In this document: positions 25,118-32,736 of the stretch, one piece after another
Numbering within the stretch: the stretch's first letter is position 1
How the letters are laid out: the number at the start of each line of letters is the position of its first letter
Origin: Pseudalkalibacillus hwajinpoensis
GTDB lineage: Bacteria > Bacillota > Bacilli > Bacillales > Guptibacillaceae
DNA length: 64,000 bases
Direction of reading: 5' to 3'
Assembly (NCBI RefSeq): GCF_039851965.1
Contig: NZ_CP156674.1
Coordinates: 62,001-126,000 of the forward strand
Notes under the pieces: generated by a model
Database searches by the model: none
Seen by the model: the letters and a program-made list of their open reading frames with translations, nothing else
Told to the model about the DNA's origin: nothing
Made by a program: the position numbers and the translations under genes

Positions 25118-25576
25118 TTAGTATGAGCCTTCAGCAAACTGCTTTTCTGAAATGACTCTTAATCCATTTCTTTTTAATAAAGCTGAAGTAACACCATTAC
25201 CCAAAACCCTTTTACCGATGAATTCCCCATTATAGATCATAGAACTACCACAGGATGGACTATTCTCTTTAAGAACAACAATAGTTGCACCTATTTCTAT
25301 TGCTTTATCCAAGGTGGTGTAAGCTCCTTTTATGTATAGTTGGGTTACATCTTTACCAGATCTTTCAATGACTCTCGCCTTACCATTTAAGACGTCTTCA
25401 CCGTCCCCGCCTACTATTTCAGCAGGTTCTCTTGGAGTTGAAAATCCCCCAAGCAATTCAGGACAGATAGTTACGGCATTATTCTCCTCTACTAATGTTC
25501 TAACATTTGTATTTAAACTATGGTGACCGTCATACCTTACCTCTAACCCAGCTAAACAGGAACTCACTAATATCAT
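25118..25576 (-). CDS. DUF523 family protein
   Basis: 152 aa, the family's full length. Conserved text is MILVSSCLAGLEVRYDG, CPELLGGFSTPREPAEIVGG and VLKENSPSCGSSMIYNGEFI, with three cysteines in conserved positions (SSCLAG, CPELLGG, SPSCGS) that could bind a metal or cluster. Members are sometimes fused to DUF1722 domains; the biochemical role is not known. ATG 25576 follows AAGAGGTGTG. It is a single gene in the array with boxes near 25056 and 25660. Confidence 0.9.
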   Translation of the reverse strand: MILVSSCLAGLEVRYDGHHSLNTNVRTLVEENNAVTICPELLGGFSTPREPAEIVGGDGEDVLNGKARVIERSGKDVTQLYIKGAYTTLDKAIEIGATIVVLKENSPSCGSSMIYNGEFIGKRVLGNGVTSALLKRNGLRVISEKQFAEGSY

Positions 25577-25659
25577 AAGTCACACCTCTTTTAAATACTC
25601 TATAATCGTAATGAAAAGGATAATGTATTTACGTGAACATACGCAAAAGTATTATTCAA

Positions 25660-25690
25660 GGAACCTCCCGTTTGTTGAATATTAGTCTTA
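25660..25690 (+). repeat. box repeat beside the IS3 fragment
   Basis: GAACCTCCCGTTTGTTGAATATTAG-type text (CCTCCCGTTTGTTGAATATT). The IS3 left end begins two bases later. Confidence 0.45.
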
Positions 25691-25691
25691 T

Positions 25692-25835
25692 TGAATCGGC
25701 TACACTCAGTTAGACAAATAAATTAAGGTCATATAGACTTTACTAAAACCTTTATATGAGGAGCGTCTATTATGACCAAACGATCACGGCGTACGTTTAC
25801 TGAGGAATTCAAACAACAGATGGTTCAACTTCATG
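25692..25835 (+). mobile_element. IS3-family left-end fragment
   Basis: 144 bp identical to the first part of the complete element at 8682 apart from one substitution (AAG to GAG in codon 12 of OrfA). It contains the left inverted repeat, the promoter region and the first 21 codons of OrfA and is cut at CTTCATG. The rest of the element is missing, and the GrpB-GNAT gene begins (3' end) 17 bases on. Confidence 0.9.
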
Positions 25836-25851
25836 GTTTCTTGTATATGAT

Positions 25852-27081
25852 TTATACTTTTCTCTTATATACCTTATTGCTTTCAACGATAGTGCACCCA
25901 CTATTTCTAAAAGTCTTTAACATAGGAGTGTTATCTTTTCCCGTACTCCCGATATAATAGGCAGCATCAAAATCATTTTTCAATATTTCCAACGCTTGCT
26001 TATGAAGCTGCTTACTCTTCCCCTTACCTCTCTCACTTCGAACTAATCCAAAGTAAAAAAGTCGACCTTCGTTAGTAGTACCTGGTTCTATATGTGGCAT
26101 TACTACACCTAAAGGACGATCACTTTCATATGCTACAAGACAAGATGCTTTATAGGTTGGACCTAGCTCAACCTCTACACTTCGCATTTGTTCATCTACA
26201 TTTAATGAAGAAGGTGCATTTAACGAGTTAGCCATAGATTCTTTCCAAACTCTCTTAAAATCACTCGTGGAAATTTCATTTAATGATTTAATTGAAAAGT
26301 GAACATCTTCTTTTAGTGAAATGTTATCTAAATCTCTTCGTACAGTAATATTTTCCTCACGCAACTCAAAACCATTGTTTACTAAAAGTGCGTCAATTTC
26401 ACTATTAAACTTAGAGTTAACAAGGACGATGACATTTTTAACGATACTAATGGAAGGATCTATTTTCAAATGATTAATAAGTTCAACCATTTCCGAATGA
26501 GTAAGATTCTTCGTTTCTTCAATTGTTAAAAATGTTTCACCTTCAACAAATTTTACTTTTTCATAAAGATCCATCCTTTTGGATAGTTGCTCATATTCTG
26601 TTGTGGAAAGGATCTTTGCAATAAAAGAAGATTTCTCGTTTCTATACTCCTCCATATCTTCGCCTTCAAACTTCATCTTCAAATGATTGTAGGCTTCTGT
26701 ATATGATGGATGTTCGCAGAAAAATTGAGTTACTTTGCGAAATTTATCTACCGAAGAACCATTAACTGTGAGCTGGATACCAACAGGGAGTATTTCATCT
26801 TCCTTTTCAAATGCACAAAAAAAGGAAGTTTGGTCACTACCATTGTTTAGACTATACATTGCCATCAATGATTCTTTTGCTTTAGCAAAATCTTCTTGAG
26901 TCACTCGAACTTGAAGATCGACATCTCCTTTTGTCAAAGAACCTCTAACTGCCGTACTACCAACGTGGTAAACCTGTGATTCAGGCAATACTTGTTTAAT
27001 CAACTCTGAATGTTTTTGAAAGACTGTTTCTGCATTTATTCTAAACTCCTTTTCAGGAGCGAATGTAACTATCTCTGTCAT
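25852..27081 (-). CDS. GrpB-like nucleotidyltransferase fused to a GNAT acetyltransferase
   Basis: 409 aa two-domain protein. Residues about 1-165 are GrpB-like: VYHVGSTAVRGSLTKGDVDL then QVRVTQEDF, with the GST...D-x-D nucleotidyltransferase-type motif. Residues about 260-409 are a GNAT domain: ISLKEDVHFSIKSLNEISTS, YESDRPLGVVMPHIEPG, LFYFGLVRSERGKGKSKQLH (acetyl-CoA loop R-x-x-G-x-G/K) and AYYIGSTGKDNTPMLKTFRN. The middle (KVKFVEGETFLTIEETKNLT) is less clear. ATG 27081 follows CAGGAGGTAC. The acceptor substrates are not known; the pairing suggests modification of a small molecule such as an antibiotic. The 3' end lies next to the IS3 fragment but appears intact. Confidence 0.8.
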   Translation of the reverse strand: MTEIVTFAPEKEFRINAETVFQKHSELIKQVLPESQVYHVGSTAVRGSLTKGDVDLQVRVTQEDFAKAKESLMAMYSLNNGSDQTSFFCAFEKEDEILPVGIQLTVNGSSVDKFRKVTQFFCEHPSYTEAYNHLKMKFEGEDMEEYRNEKSSFIAKILSTTEYEQLSKRMDLYEKVKFVEGETFLTIEETKNLTHSEMVELINHLKIDPSISIVKNVIVLVNSKFNSEIDALLVNNGFELREENITVRRDLDNISLKEDVHFSIKSLNEISTSDFKRVWKESMANSLNAPSSLNVDEQMRSVEVELGPTYKASCLVAYESDRPLGVVMPHIEPGTTNEGRLFYFGLVRSERGKGKSKQLHKQALEILKNDFDAAYYIGSTGKDNTPMLKTFRNSGCTIVESNKVYKRKV

Positions 27082-27266
27082 AACCGCAGTACCTCCTGAG
27101 TTTTATAATATCGATGCTGTACAACTCAGAAATCACATTGGAATCACTCGCTTTACGATTAATTTAATCTAACAACACCTTTAACCTACCAGAACATTTA
27201 GGATGTATCTCTAATACCAATTATTTCAAATCAATCCACATAACTCAATCTTTTATTTCAAATTAA

Positions 27267-27313
27267 AAGAGCCTATCTTATTAAAGATAAGCTCCGAGAT
27301 ACTTGAATAAGCA
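27267..27313 (-). terminator. terminator combined with a box repeat
   Basis: On the minus strand the box TTATTCAAGTATCTCGGAGC runs into a stem GAGCTTATCTT/AAGATAGGCTC and a T-run. The box is thus the 5' shoulder of the terminator of the VOC pair. The parallel case is at 38159-38205. Confidence 0.75.
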
Positions 27314-27324
27314 CCTAAAATCTA

Positions 27325-28007
27325 TTAGCTAGTCGGATTAATTGTTACTGCATGGTTCTCATTTACTACTATTTGATCATTCGTATTTACCTCTAGATCA
27401 ATTGGATAAATAGCAGAAACCTTATCAGAAAATATCCATCTTCTACCTAGTTGAACTAACAAAATAAAGACTCCAATTGCACGATTCCCCATAAAATTAA
27501 GTGATTCGTCGCTTATTTGGTGGTTATCACGCTCGTTAATCCCAATGTCCATTAATTGTCTTCCAGTTTTTATTGCATCATCCACAGTAAGGCTAATTTC
27601 ACTAATATTTAGAATGCTATTTTGTGAAAATGGTTCATCACTAGCTTTGGCTATAGAATGTCTGGAGATAAACTCAACTACATTTTCAGAAGGGTCATAA
27701 AAGTATAGTGAATGGCCAGGAAGGTTCGGAAAATCCGCCTCATCTTTTCCTTCTTCATAATTCAGTTCAACTTTACCTTCTAGCCATGCTTTAGCCTCTT
27801 TGAATTTATTTGAAGGGATATTGAAAGCAAAATGGTAATAAGGATCGCCTTTTACATTTCTTGATGTAAATTTCAATTGACTTGAACCAATTGATACCTG
27901 AAAACTTTCTTGGCATTCTTTTGATAATGGCATACCTAGAATTTCTGTATAAAAATTTTCATTTTATCAAGATCTTTTGTTTTTAAAGTAACCCTTCTTA
28001 TCTTCAC
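27325..28007 (-). pseudogene. VOC family protein, frameshifted near its start
   Basis: GTG 28007 overlaps the stop of the preceding gene (GTGA), so translation was coupled. The front reads KIRRVTLKTKDLDKMKIF and then one base is missing at about 27955; the next frame continues YTEILGMPLSKECQESFQVS to 27325. Family features are NVKGDPYYHFAFNIPSN (metal-binding His) and SLYFYDPSENVVEFISRHS (terminal Glu), plus a second half (SEISLTVDDAIKTGRQLMDI). The main frame without its first 25 residues would lack the first strand of the fold. Confidence 0.75.
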
Positions 28008-28405
28008 AAGGTATCCTCTTCTCCTCTTAGGCGTACTATTTCCATCCACTTTGTCATTTCAAATTTCCCACTTTCTTGTTTAAGTTCGTCCGGAACAGAA
28101 ACAAAACTCATGAACTCCAAACTGTTTCCATCTGGATCTTTAAAATAGACAGAAGCATTCCCCTGATTAGGCCATACAAATGGCTGCACTGATATCCTGT
28201 TTCCGAAAGGTACAGCTTCTATCCCTTTACTGTGCAACCAATTCACAGAGTTCTCCATCTCTTCAAATGGAATCCTAAAAGCCACATGTCTTAGTGATGG
28301 ATGGTATTCGGTTAAATATTCTTCTCCTTCCCAGAGCCCTAGCCAACTTTTATGCCTCTCAATCCAGATAAAAGCAATTCCATGGTCTATTTCTGGTCCC
28401 TTTTT
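28004..28405 (-). pseudogene. VOC family protein, N-terminus missing
   Basis: The recognisable part begins at GPEIDHGIAFIWIERHKSW and includes EYHPSLRHVAFRIPFEEMEN (metal His) and ASVYFKDPDGNSLEFMSFV (terminal Glu). The frame can be extended to 28462, but that front (MFVYRCLRYPLLSRQHQR) is the antisense of the MFS fragment on the other strand, so the true N-terminus was lost at a junction near 28405. It would have been first in a two-gene VOC operon. Confidence 0.75.
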
Positions 28406-28710
28406 TATTCTTTGGTGCTGCCTGGATAGGAGTGGGTATCTTAAGCACCTATATACAAACACTCATTCAGGTTAATTTACCTAAAGAATATTTAGGAATT
28501 GGGTTTGCCTTCTTATCTTCTCTTCTAGGTTCCTTAAGTCCTCTTGGCTATTTTCTTGGGGGTCTATTGGGGGAAATAAGTTCCGCTTTATTCATCCTCG
28601 TACTATCTGGTGCTGGTTATATTGTTTTTTCGATTTATTTTGTACTGCATCCAACGTTGAATAAATTAACAAATCGATTAAATGTAAGTTTTTCTCAAGA
28701 TAATCAATAA
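28404..28710 (+). pseudogene. MFS transporter, C-terminal fragment
   Basis: About 100 codons: FFGAAWIGVGILSTYIQTLI then VNLPKEYLGIGFAFLSSLLG, SLSPLGYFLGGLLGEISSAL, FILVLSGAGYIVFSIYFVL and a charged tail. The Q-x-x-V/P-x-E/Y-LG-x-x-F-x-L pattern and four hydrophobic segments are typical of the last third of drug-exporter-type MFS proteins. The front two thirds are gone at the junction near 28404. An excellent terminator follows at 28719. Confidence 0.75.
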
Positions 28711-28718
28711 TTAATAAA

Positions 28719-28755
28719 ACACCTAGCCAGTGCTAAAGAACTGGCTAGGTGTTTT
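28719..28755 (+). terminator. terminator after MFS fragment
   Basis: Perfect stem AACACCTAGCCAGT/ACTGGCTAGGTGTT followed by TTAT-rich sequence. Confidence 0.92.
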
Positions 28756-28767
28756 ATTTTATTTGAT

Positions 28768-28825
28768 TTTCCTGAAAAGCTCCAGATAAATGAATAAGAA
28801 TTTTTTATAATTAAGCTCTTTTCTT
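28768..28825 (-). repeat. relic of a second copy of the 14698 gene unit
   Basis: GCTCCAGATAAATGAATAAG and TTTATAATTAAGCTCTTTTC match 14668-14715. On the minus strand this is the last codons (KKRA-stop) of the small membrane peptide plus its box. It is cut at 28825 by the Tn552-like terminus. Confidence 0.7.
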
Positions 28826-28892
28826 TGTCACTTTTGGAGTTATTTTGCACCCTTTCAAGTGCTATTTAGCACTATATGTAAATATAAAAAGG

Positions 28893-28936
28893 TCCGATTT
28901 CCCAGCATTAAAATTGGGAAATTAGACCTTTTTTGT
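28893..28936. terminator. hairpin of a composite repeat
   Basis: GGTCCGATTTCCCA/TGGGAAATTAGACC around GCATTAAAAT with a T-run, the same hairpin type (with the internal CAGCATTAA) as in repeats A and B. Confidence 0.7.
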
Positions 28937-28943
28937 TACTTCA

Positions 28944-29041
28944 CAAACGCGCCTGTTTGTTGCAGATATAATCGATAGGAATTAGGTACTAAAAGGCAAC
29001 TAGCTCTTGCGCTAACGCACCCAGTTAGTTTAATAAGCAAC
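28944..29041 (+). repeat. long box repeat L1
   Basis: ACGCGCCTGTTTGTTGCAGA, ATCGATAGGAATTAGGTACT, AAAAGGCAACTAGCTCTTGC, GTTAGTTTAATAAGCA. About 95 bp shared, with substitutions, with 30114-30208. Confidence 0.8.
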
Positions 29042-29058
29042 ACTTCGAAAATACTGGA

Positions 29059-29640
29059 TTATCGTAGCATACTCTCCAAATTGTCCTTCACTAGCACCCA
29101 TTCTTGGTCGATTATACTGTAAAAAACAGAGTCTCTTAGATAACCGTCAGGCATAACCACATGATTTCGAAGCACTCCTTCTTTTACCGCACCCAGCCGT
29201 TCCATTGCCTGCTGAGACCGCACATTTCGACTATCTGTTTTCAATTGAACACGAATCGTCCCAAGTGTCTCAAAGCAGTGTTTCAAAAGAAGATACTTAC
29301 ATTCCGTATTTATTCTAGTTCGCCAAACAGTTGGAGACAGCCATGTCCAACCAATTTCCAAGTTACGGTTTGGTATGGATATATTAAGAAAACGAGTGCT
29401 TCCCACAATTTTCCCCGAATCCTTATCGAAGATAACAAAAGGAAATTCGCTTCCTTGCTCTCTCGCTAGAAGTGCTCCATTCACAAGGTACTTCATATCT
29501 TCAATCGATTGAACCTTCATTGGCATGTATGCCCATATATCTGGATTGTTTCCCGCATCAAATAATTCCTGTACGTGATAATCCTCCATAGGTTGTATCT
29601 TTACTCTATCTCCTATTAATACTACTGGTGTTATCTCCAT
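29059..29640 (-). CDS. RimJ/RimL-type GNAT acetyltransferase
   Basis: 193 aa N-acetyltransferase. Family features are RVKIQPMEDYHVQELFDAGN at the front, GKIVGSTRFLNISIPNRNLE, IGWTWLSPTVWRTRINTECK (the W-x-G/S-P-x-x-x-x-T/N region) and LKTDSRNVRSQQAMERLGAV (the Asn-x-S/R-Ser end of the fold). The acceptor could be a protein N-terminus, an amino sugar or an antibiotic; not determinable. ATG 29640 follows AGGAGAGAAG. It lies just inside the outer transposon boundary and after long repeat L1, so it may be cargo or an array gene. Confidence 0.9.
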   Translation of the reverse strand: MEITPVVLIGDRVKIQPMEDYHVQELFDAGNNPDIWAYMPMKVQSIEDMKYLVNGALLAREQGSEFPFVIFDKDSGKIVGSTRFLNISIPNRNLEIGWTWLSPTVWRTRINTECKYLLLKHCFETLGTIRVQLKTDSRNVRSQQAMERLGAVKEGVLRNHVVMPDGYLRDSVFYSIIDQEWVLVKDNLESMLR

Positions 29641-29952
29641 AATTCTTCTCTCCTTTTCTTCTTTGGTAGAATTATATAAACGAACTGTCCTGTATCCAAG
29701 TGTCAGTTGTTTATTTTTTATAAGGGTCAGATAAAATATGGAGGTTAAGCAACTCTTCTTCCACTAATCTGCCTCGTTACTTTAAGTACAATCTTTCACA
29801 AACTCATTTGTACTTTAACATAAATATCCATTTTATTCTTCATTTTTTTTGCAACAATCTGGCCCGTTTGCTGATTAACATGACTGTCATGTTAATACAT
29901 AGCTTTACCAAAAACCAGTATTTTTGTAACGATTGATTACTGCTTCACTTGC

Positions 29953-30000
29953 TGTCACTTTGACCGATAATTTGCGTATATTTTGAGTTTTATTTTGCAC
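29953..30000 (+). other. second Tn552-like terminal sequence (inner left end)
   Basis: TGTCACTTTGACCGATAATT followed by TGCGTATATTTTGAGTTTTA then TTTTGCAC. It has the same tip and TTTTGCAC motif as the right end at 36989 but the first internal site is degenerate. It may be the true left end of a 7.0-kb element or the leftover of an older one. The rest of 29641-30270 holds a terminator and a long repeat. Confidence 0.55.
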
Positions 30001-30012
30001 ATCCAACTTTAA

Positions 30013-30051
30013 AAACCCAGCTACCTTCACATTAGAAGATTAGCTGGGTTT
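30013..30051. terminator. terminator hairpin
   Basis: AAACCCAGCTA/TAGCTGGGTTT stem with T-rich flanks, usable in both directions. No gene lies directly before it, which suggests a deletion. Confidence 0.75.
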
Positions 30052-30103
30052 CTTAATTATTTACATTCAATCATTTATGGAACTATTCGAGTAAAAAAGC
30101 TAC

Positions 30104-30208
30104 TGCTCATTGTTCAGCAATCGCGCCTGATTGTTGAAGAAAGAATCGATAGGTATTAGGTACTAAAAGGAAACTAGCTTCTTGCACTAACGCTAACCCG
30201 TTAGTTTA
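30104..30208 (+). repeat. long box repeat L2
   Basis: AGCAATCGCGCCTGATTGTT, GAAGAAAGAATCGATAGGTA, TTAGGTACTAAAAGGAAACT, CCGTTAGTTTAAGAACA. Matches L1 at 28944. It lies downstream of the ADH gene on the minus strand. Confidence 0.8.
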
Positions 30209-30270
30209 AGAACATTTGTATTAGTAAGGTAACTTTTTTATAGTGTTAGTGCTCATTCAGACACTCAGTA

Positions 30271-31263
30271 TCACCTTAACTTAAGAATTACTTTCCCTTT
30301 AGCTTTACCTGTCTCTGTATACGCTAAAGCATGTTTAGCTTCTTCAAAAGGAAACACTCGGTCAATTGTTGGTTTCACTGTTCCTGCTTCTAAAAGTTCT
30401 GATAAAATATCTAACTGTTGCCCACTATGTTTCATAAAAAGAAAGGTGTATTTTATATCATACTTTTTTTCCAATCCAGTTATTTTTGAACTGGCTAATG
30501 AGAGAATTATTTTCTTAATTAGACCAAGTCCCATTTCTTTTGCGAAACGACCATTCGGAGTTCCAGCGATAGAAACAATTTTACCCCCTTTTTTTACTGT
30601 CAAAAATGACTTCTCTAATGTTTCACCTCCAACACTATCAATTACTGCGTCATAATCTTTTATGACGTCTTCGAAATTCACAGATTTATAATTAATAATT
30701 TTATCTGCTCCAAGTGATTTGGTTAATTCAATTCCTTCGCTAGAAGTTGTTGCAACATACGCTCCCATTTCTTTTGCTAGTTGTATAGCAAAAGTTCCTA
30801 CGCCGCCTGAGCCAGCATGAATGAGAACTTTTTGACCGTTTTTCACACTCAATATATCGTGAAGTGCTTGGTATGAAGTTAATCCAACTAAAGGGATAGA
30901 AGCTGCTTCTTCAAAACTAAGGTTTTTAGGTTTTAAAGCAATATCTGCTTCATGAACAGATAGATATTCTGTAAATGTACCCATCTTTTCTGAACGAGGA
31001 CGACCGTAAACTTCATCACCCACATTAAATTTGGTTACCCCTTTACCAACTTCGATAATGGTTCCACTAAAATCGTTCCCTAATGTTAAAGGCATGTCGT
31101 ATTGCAACAAAAGTTTTAATTCGCCTTTACGTATTTTTGCATCAAGGGGGTTTATACTCGCTGCATGTATTTCCACTAACACCTCATTATCTCTTATTCT
31201 GGGCATTGGTCGTTCAATAAAAGTAGGATCTTTTTTATATCCTTCTATTACAAATGCTCTCAC
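30271..31263 (-). CDS. zinc-independent NADP-dependent alcohol dehydrogenase / quinone reductase
   Basis: 330 aa medium-chain dehydrogenase of the quinone-oxidoreductase type; no catalytic zinc cysteines. Features are NEVLVEIHAASINPLDAKIR at the front, TLGNDFSGTIIEVGKGV, VLIHAGSGGVGTFAIQLAKE (cofactor loop AGSGGVG), DAVIDSVGGETLEKSF and FPFEEAKHALAYTETGKAKG, KVIL at the end. It starts at GTG 31263 behind GGCAGGTG. Such enzymes reduce quinones or unsaturated ketones with NADPH. It is the first intact oxidoreductase of a cluster with an OYE relic, an SDR and a TetR regulator, probably transposon cargo. Confidence 0.92.
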   Translation of the reverse strand: MRAFVIEGYKKDPTFIERPMPRIRDNEVLVEIHAASINPLDAKIRKGELKLLLQYDMPLTLGNDFSGTIIEVGKGVTKFNVGDEVYGRPRSEKMGTFTEYLSVHEADIALKPKNLSFEEAASIPLVGLTSYQALHDILSVKNGQKVLIHAGSGGVGTFAIQLAKEMGAYVATTSSEGIELTKSLGADKIINYKSVNFEDVIKDYDAVIDSVGGETLEKSFLTVKKGGKIVSIAGTPNGRFAKEMGLGLIKKIILSLASSKITGLEKKYDIKYTFLFMKHSGQQLDILSELLEAGTVKPTIDRVFPFEEAKHALAYTETGKAKGKVILKLR

Positions 31264-31436
31264 GCCAAAACACCTGCCTCTCTACATTAATTACTAGTAA
31301 ATTCCTGATTTTATTGTAAAAACAAGATATCCTGAAACTTCATCATTCTCTTTAAACGCAAACATTATGAAACTCCCCCAAAACTTGAATAGATATGGGA
31401 AAGTTTCATTAATCATTCCTGCTGTTTATATGCCAG

Positions 31437-31640
31437 TTATTGTTTCATAGAAGGATAATCGATATATCCTTCCGCCCCGCCAGCATACATTGTATTTCGG
31501 TCAGGTTCGTTCAATAGTGCGCCAACTTTTAAACGTTCCACCAAATCAGGGTTTGAGATTAACCAAGTTCCTACGGTAACAACGTCAGCTCATTGTGGAA
31601 CGTGTCCTTTTACCTTTTGTTTGAAATCTTGGACAAATCA
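31437..31640 (-). pseudogene. old-yellow-enzyme-type reductase, C-terminal fragment
   Basis: About 65 codons on the minus strand: QKVKGHVPQ, a TGA stop, ADVVTVGTWLISNPDLVERL, KVGALLNEPDRNTMYAGGAE, GYIDYPSMKQ and a stop at 31437. The text NPDLVERLKVGA...GYIDYP is the typical end of alkene reductases of the NemA/YqjM-like group. The FMN-binding barrel is gone. Alkene reductases often travel with quinone reductases and TetR regulators, as here. Confidence 0.8.
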
Positions 31641-31658
31641 CTGAATTAGTAATTTGTA

Positions 31659-32357
31659 TTAGGAGAGATGTGGGTATATCGCAGATACACCACCGGCAAA
31701 ATCTCTTTGGATCTTTCGGCTCACGTCATCAGCAACAATTTCAAAGCTGTCGGATTCTAATCCATCAATAGCAATTTTTGCGATATCCTCAGGGTTGGAT
31801 TTGGGAACTTCTAAGCTCGACGTCATGTCTGTCTCCATGAAGCCTACATGTAATCCAGCTACTCTCACATTTTGAGGATAGAGATTTAAACGTAGGTCGT
31901 TCGTCAATGCCCACTCTGCCGCCTTTGCAGCCGTATAAGCGCCAACAGATCCCGAACTAACCCAAGATAATGCGGAAAGAATATTCAGAATCGATCCTCC
32001 CCCATTATTTGATAGAATCGGTGCAAAAGTACGAACCGTGGAAAGTGTGCCAAAGAAATGCGTATTAAACTCCAAATGTATTTTATCGAGATCACCGTCA
32101 ATCAAAGAAGCACCTGTAGACGATCCTGCATTGTTGATCAAAAGCGTAACATCCTTAGCTACCATAGCGGCTGCAGCTACCTCTTGAGGGTTGGTAATAT
32201 CAAGCTTTACAGGAATTACACCGGGAATGTCAATGGACTCCGGATTTCTTGCACCAGCATAAACCTTAGCCCCTCTGGATAGAAGTTCAAGTGCTAAATG
32301 GCGTCCAAAACCTCGGTTCGCGCCGGTGACAAATGCGACTTGTTCAGAAATTTTCAT
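31659..32357 (-). CDS. SDR-family oxidoreductase
   Basis: 232 aa classical short-chain dehydrogenase. The cofactor loop is VAFVTGANRGFGRHLALELL, then LLINNAGSSTGASL (NNAG), SILNILSALSWVSSG (catalytic Ser) and GAYTAAKAAEWALTNDLRL (Tyr-x-x-x-Lys). ATG 32357 follows AAAGGAGC. Its substrate is unknown. It is 22 bases upstream of the OYE relic region on the same strand and separated from the TetR gene by a tandem-repeat tract, so it probably belongs to the regulated oxidoreductase cluster. Confidence 0.92.
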   Translation of the reverse strand: MKISEQVAFVTGANRGFGRHLALELLSRGAKVYAGARNPESIDIPGVIPVKLDITNPQEVAAAAMVAKDVTLLINNAGSSTGASLIDGDLDKIHLEFNTHFFGTLSTVRTFAPILSNNGGGSILNILSALSWVSSGSVGAYTAAKAAEWALTNDLRLNLYPQNVRVAGLHVGFMETDMTSSLEVPKSNPEDIAKIAIDGLESDSFEIVADDVSRKIQRDFAGGVSAIYPHLS

Positions 32358-32420
32358 TTTTATGTGCTCCTTTTATTATTTAATTTTGGTACAACAAAAT
32401 GTCTTCCTCCTCAAAACTAC

Positions 32421-32735
32421 GCAAGTAATGATTTCCTTAAGGAAAAGTTTTGGACATAGGCGAGTCTCACTATATGGGAATGGTCATTCTAAAAAGCACA
32501 AAATCCCTTTATGGAGAGAGCTTTAAGTAAGGCAAGACTTATATACGAGAACGACCATTCTAAAAAGCACAAAAGAATGATCCCTTCATGGAGAAAGCTT
32601 AAGCAAGGAAAGATTCATATACGAGAACGATCTGATCATTCTAAAAAATCCATAAGCAATGATATCTTCTTAGGAGTAAGCTTTACTACAGCTCAGACTT
32701 ACTCATATAGGAACTATTATTCTAAGAATAAAATA
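32421..32735. repeat. degenerate tandem repeat, about four units of 71-81 bp
   Basis: The core CATTCTAAAAAGCACAAAA recurs near 32485, 32556 and 32637, and as TATTCTAAGAA near 32718. Each core is preceded by ATATACGAGAACGA-like and followed by CATGGAGAAAGCTTAAGCAA-like text. The units are far from identical. The tract fills the space between the TetR gene and the SDR gene. Confidence 0.75.
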
Positions 32736-32736
32736 A

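Noticed and set aside
25772..25957. 61-codon frame starting in the IS3 fragment
   Set aside because: It is a chance fusion of the truncated OrfA front with the antisense of the GrpB-GNAT gene.
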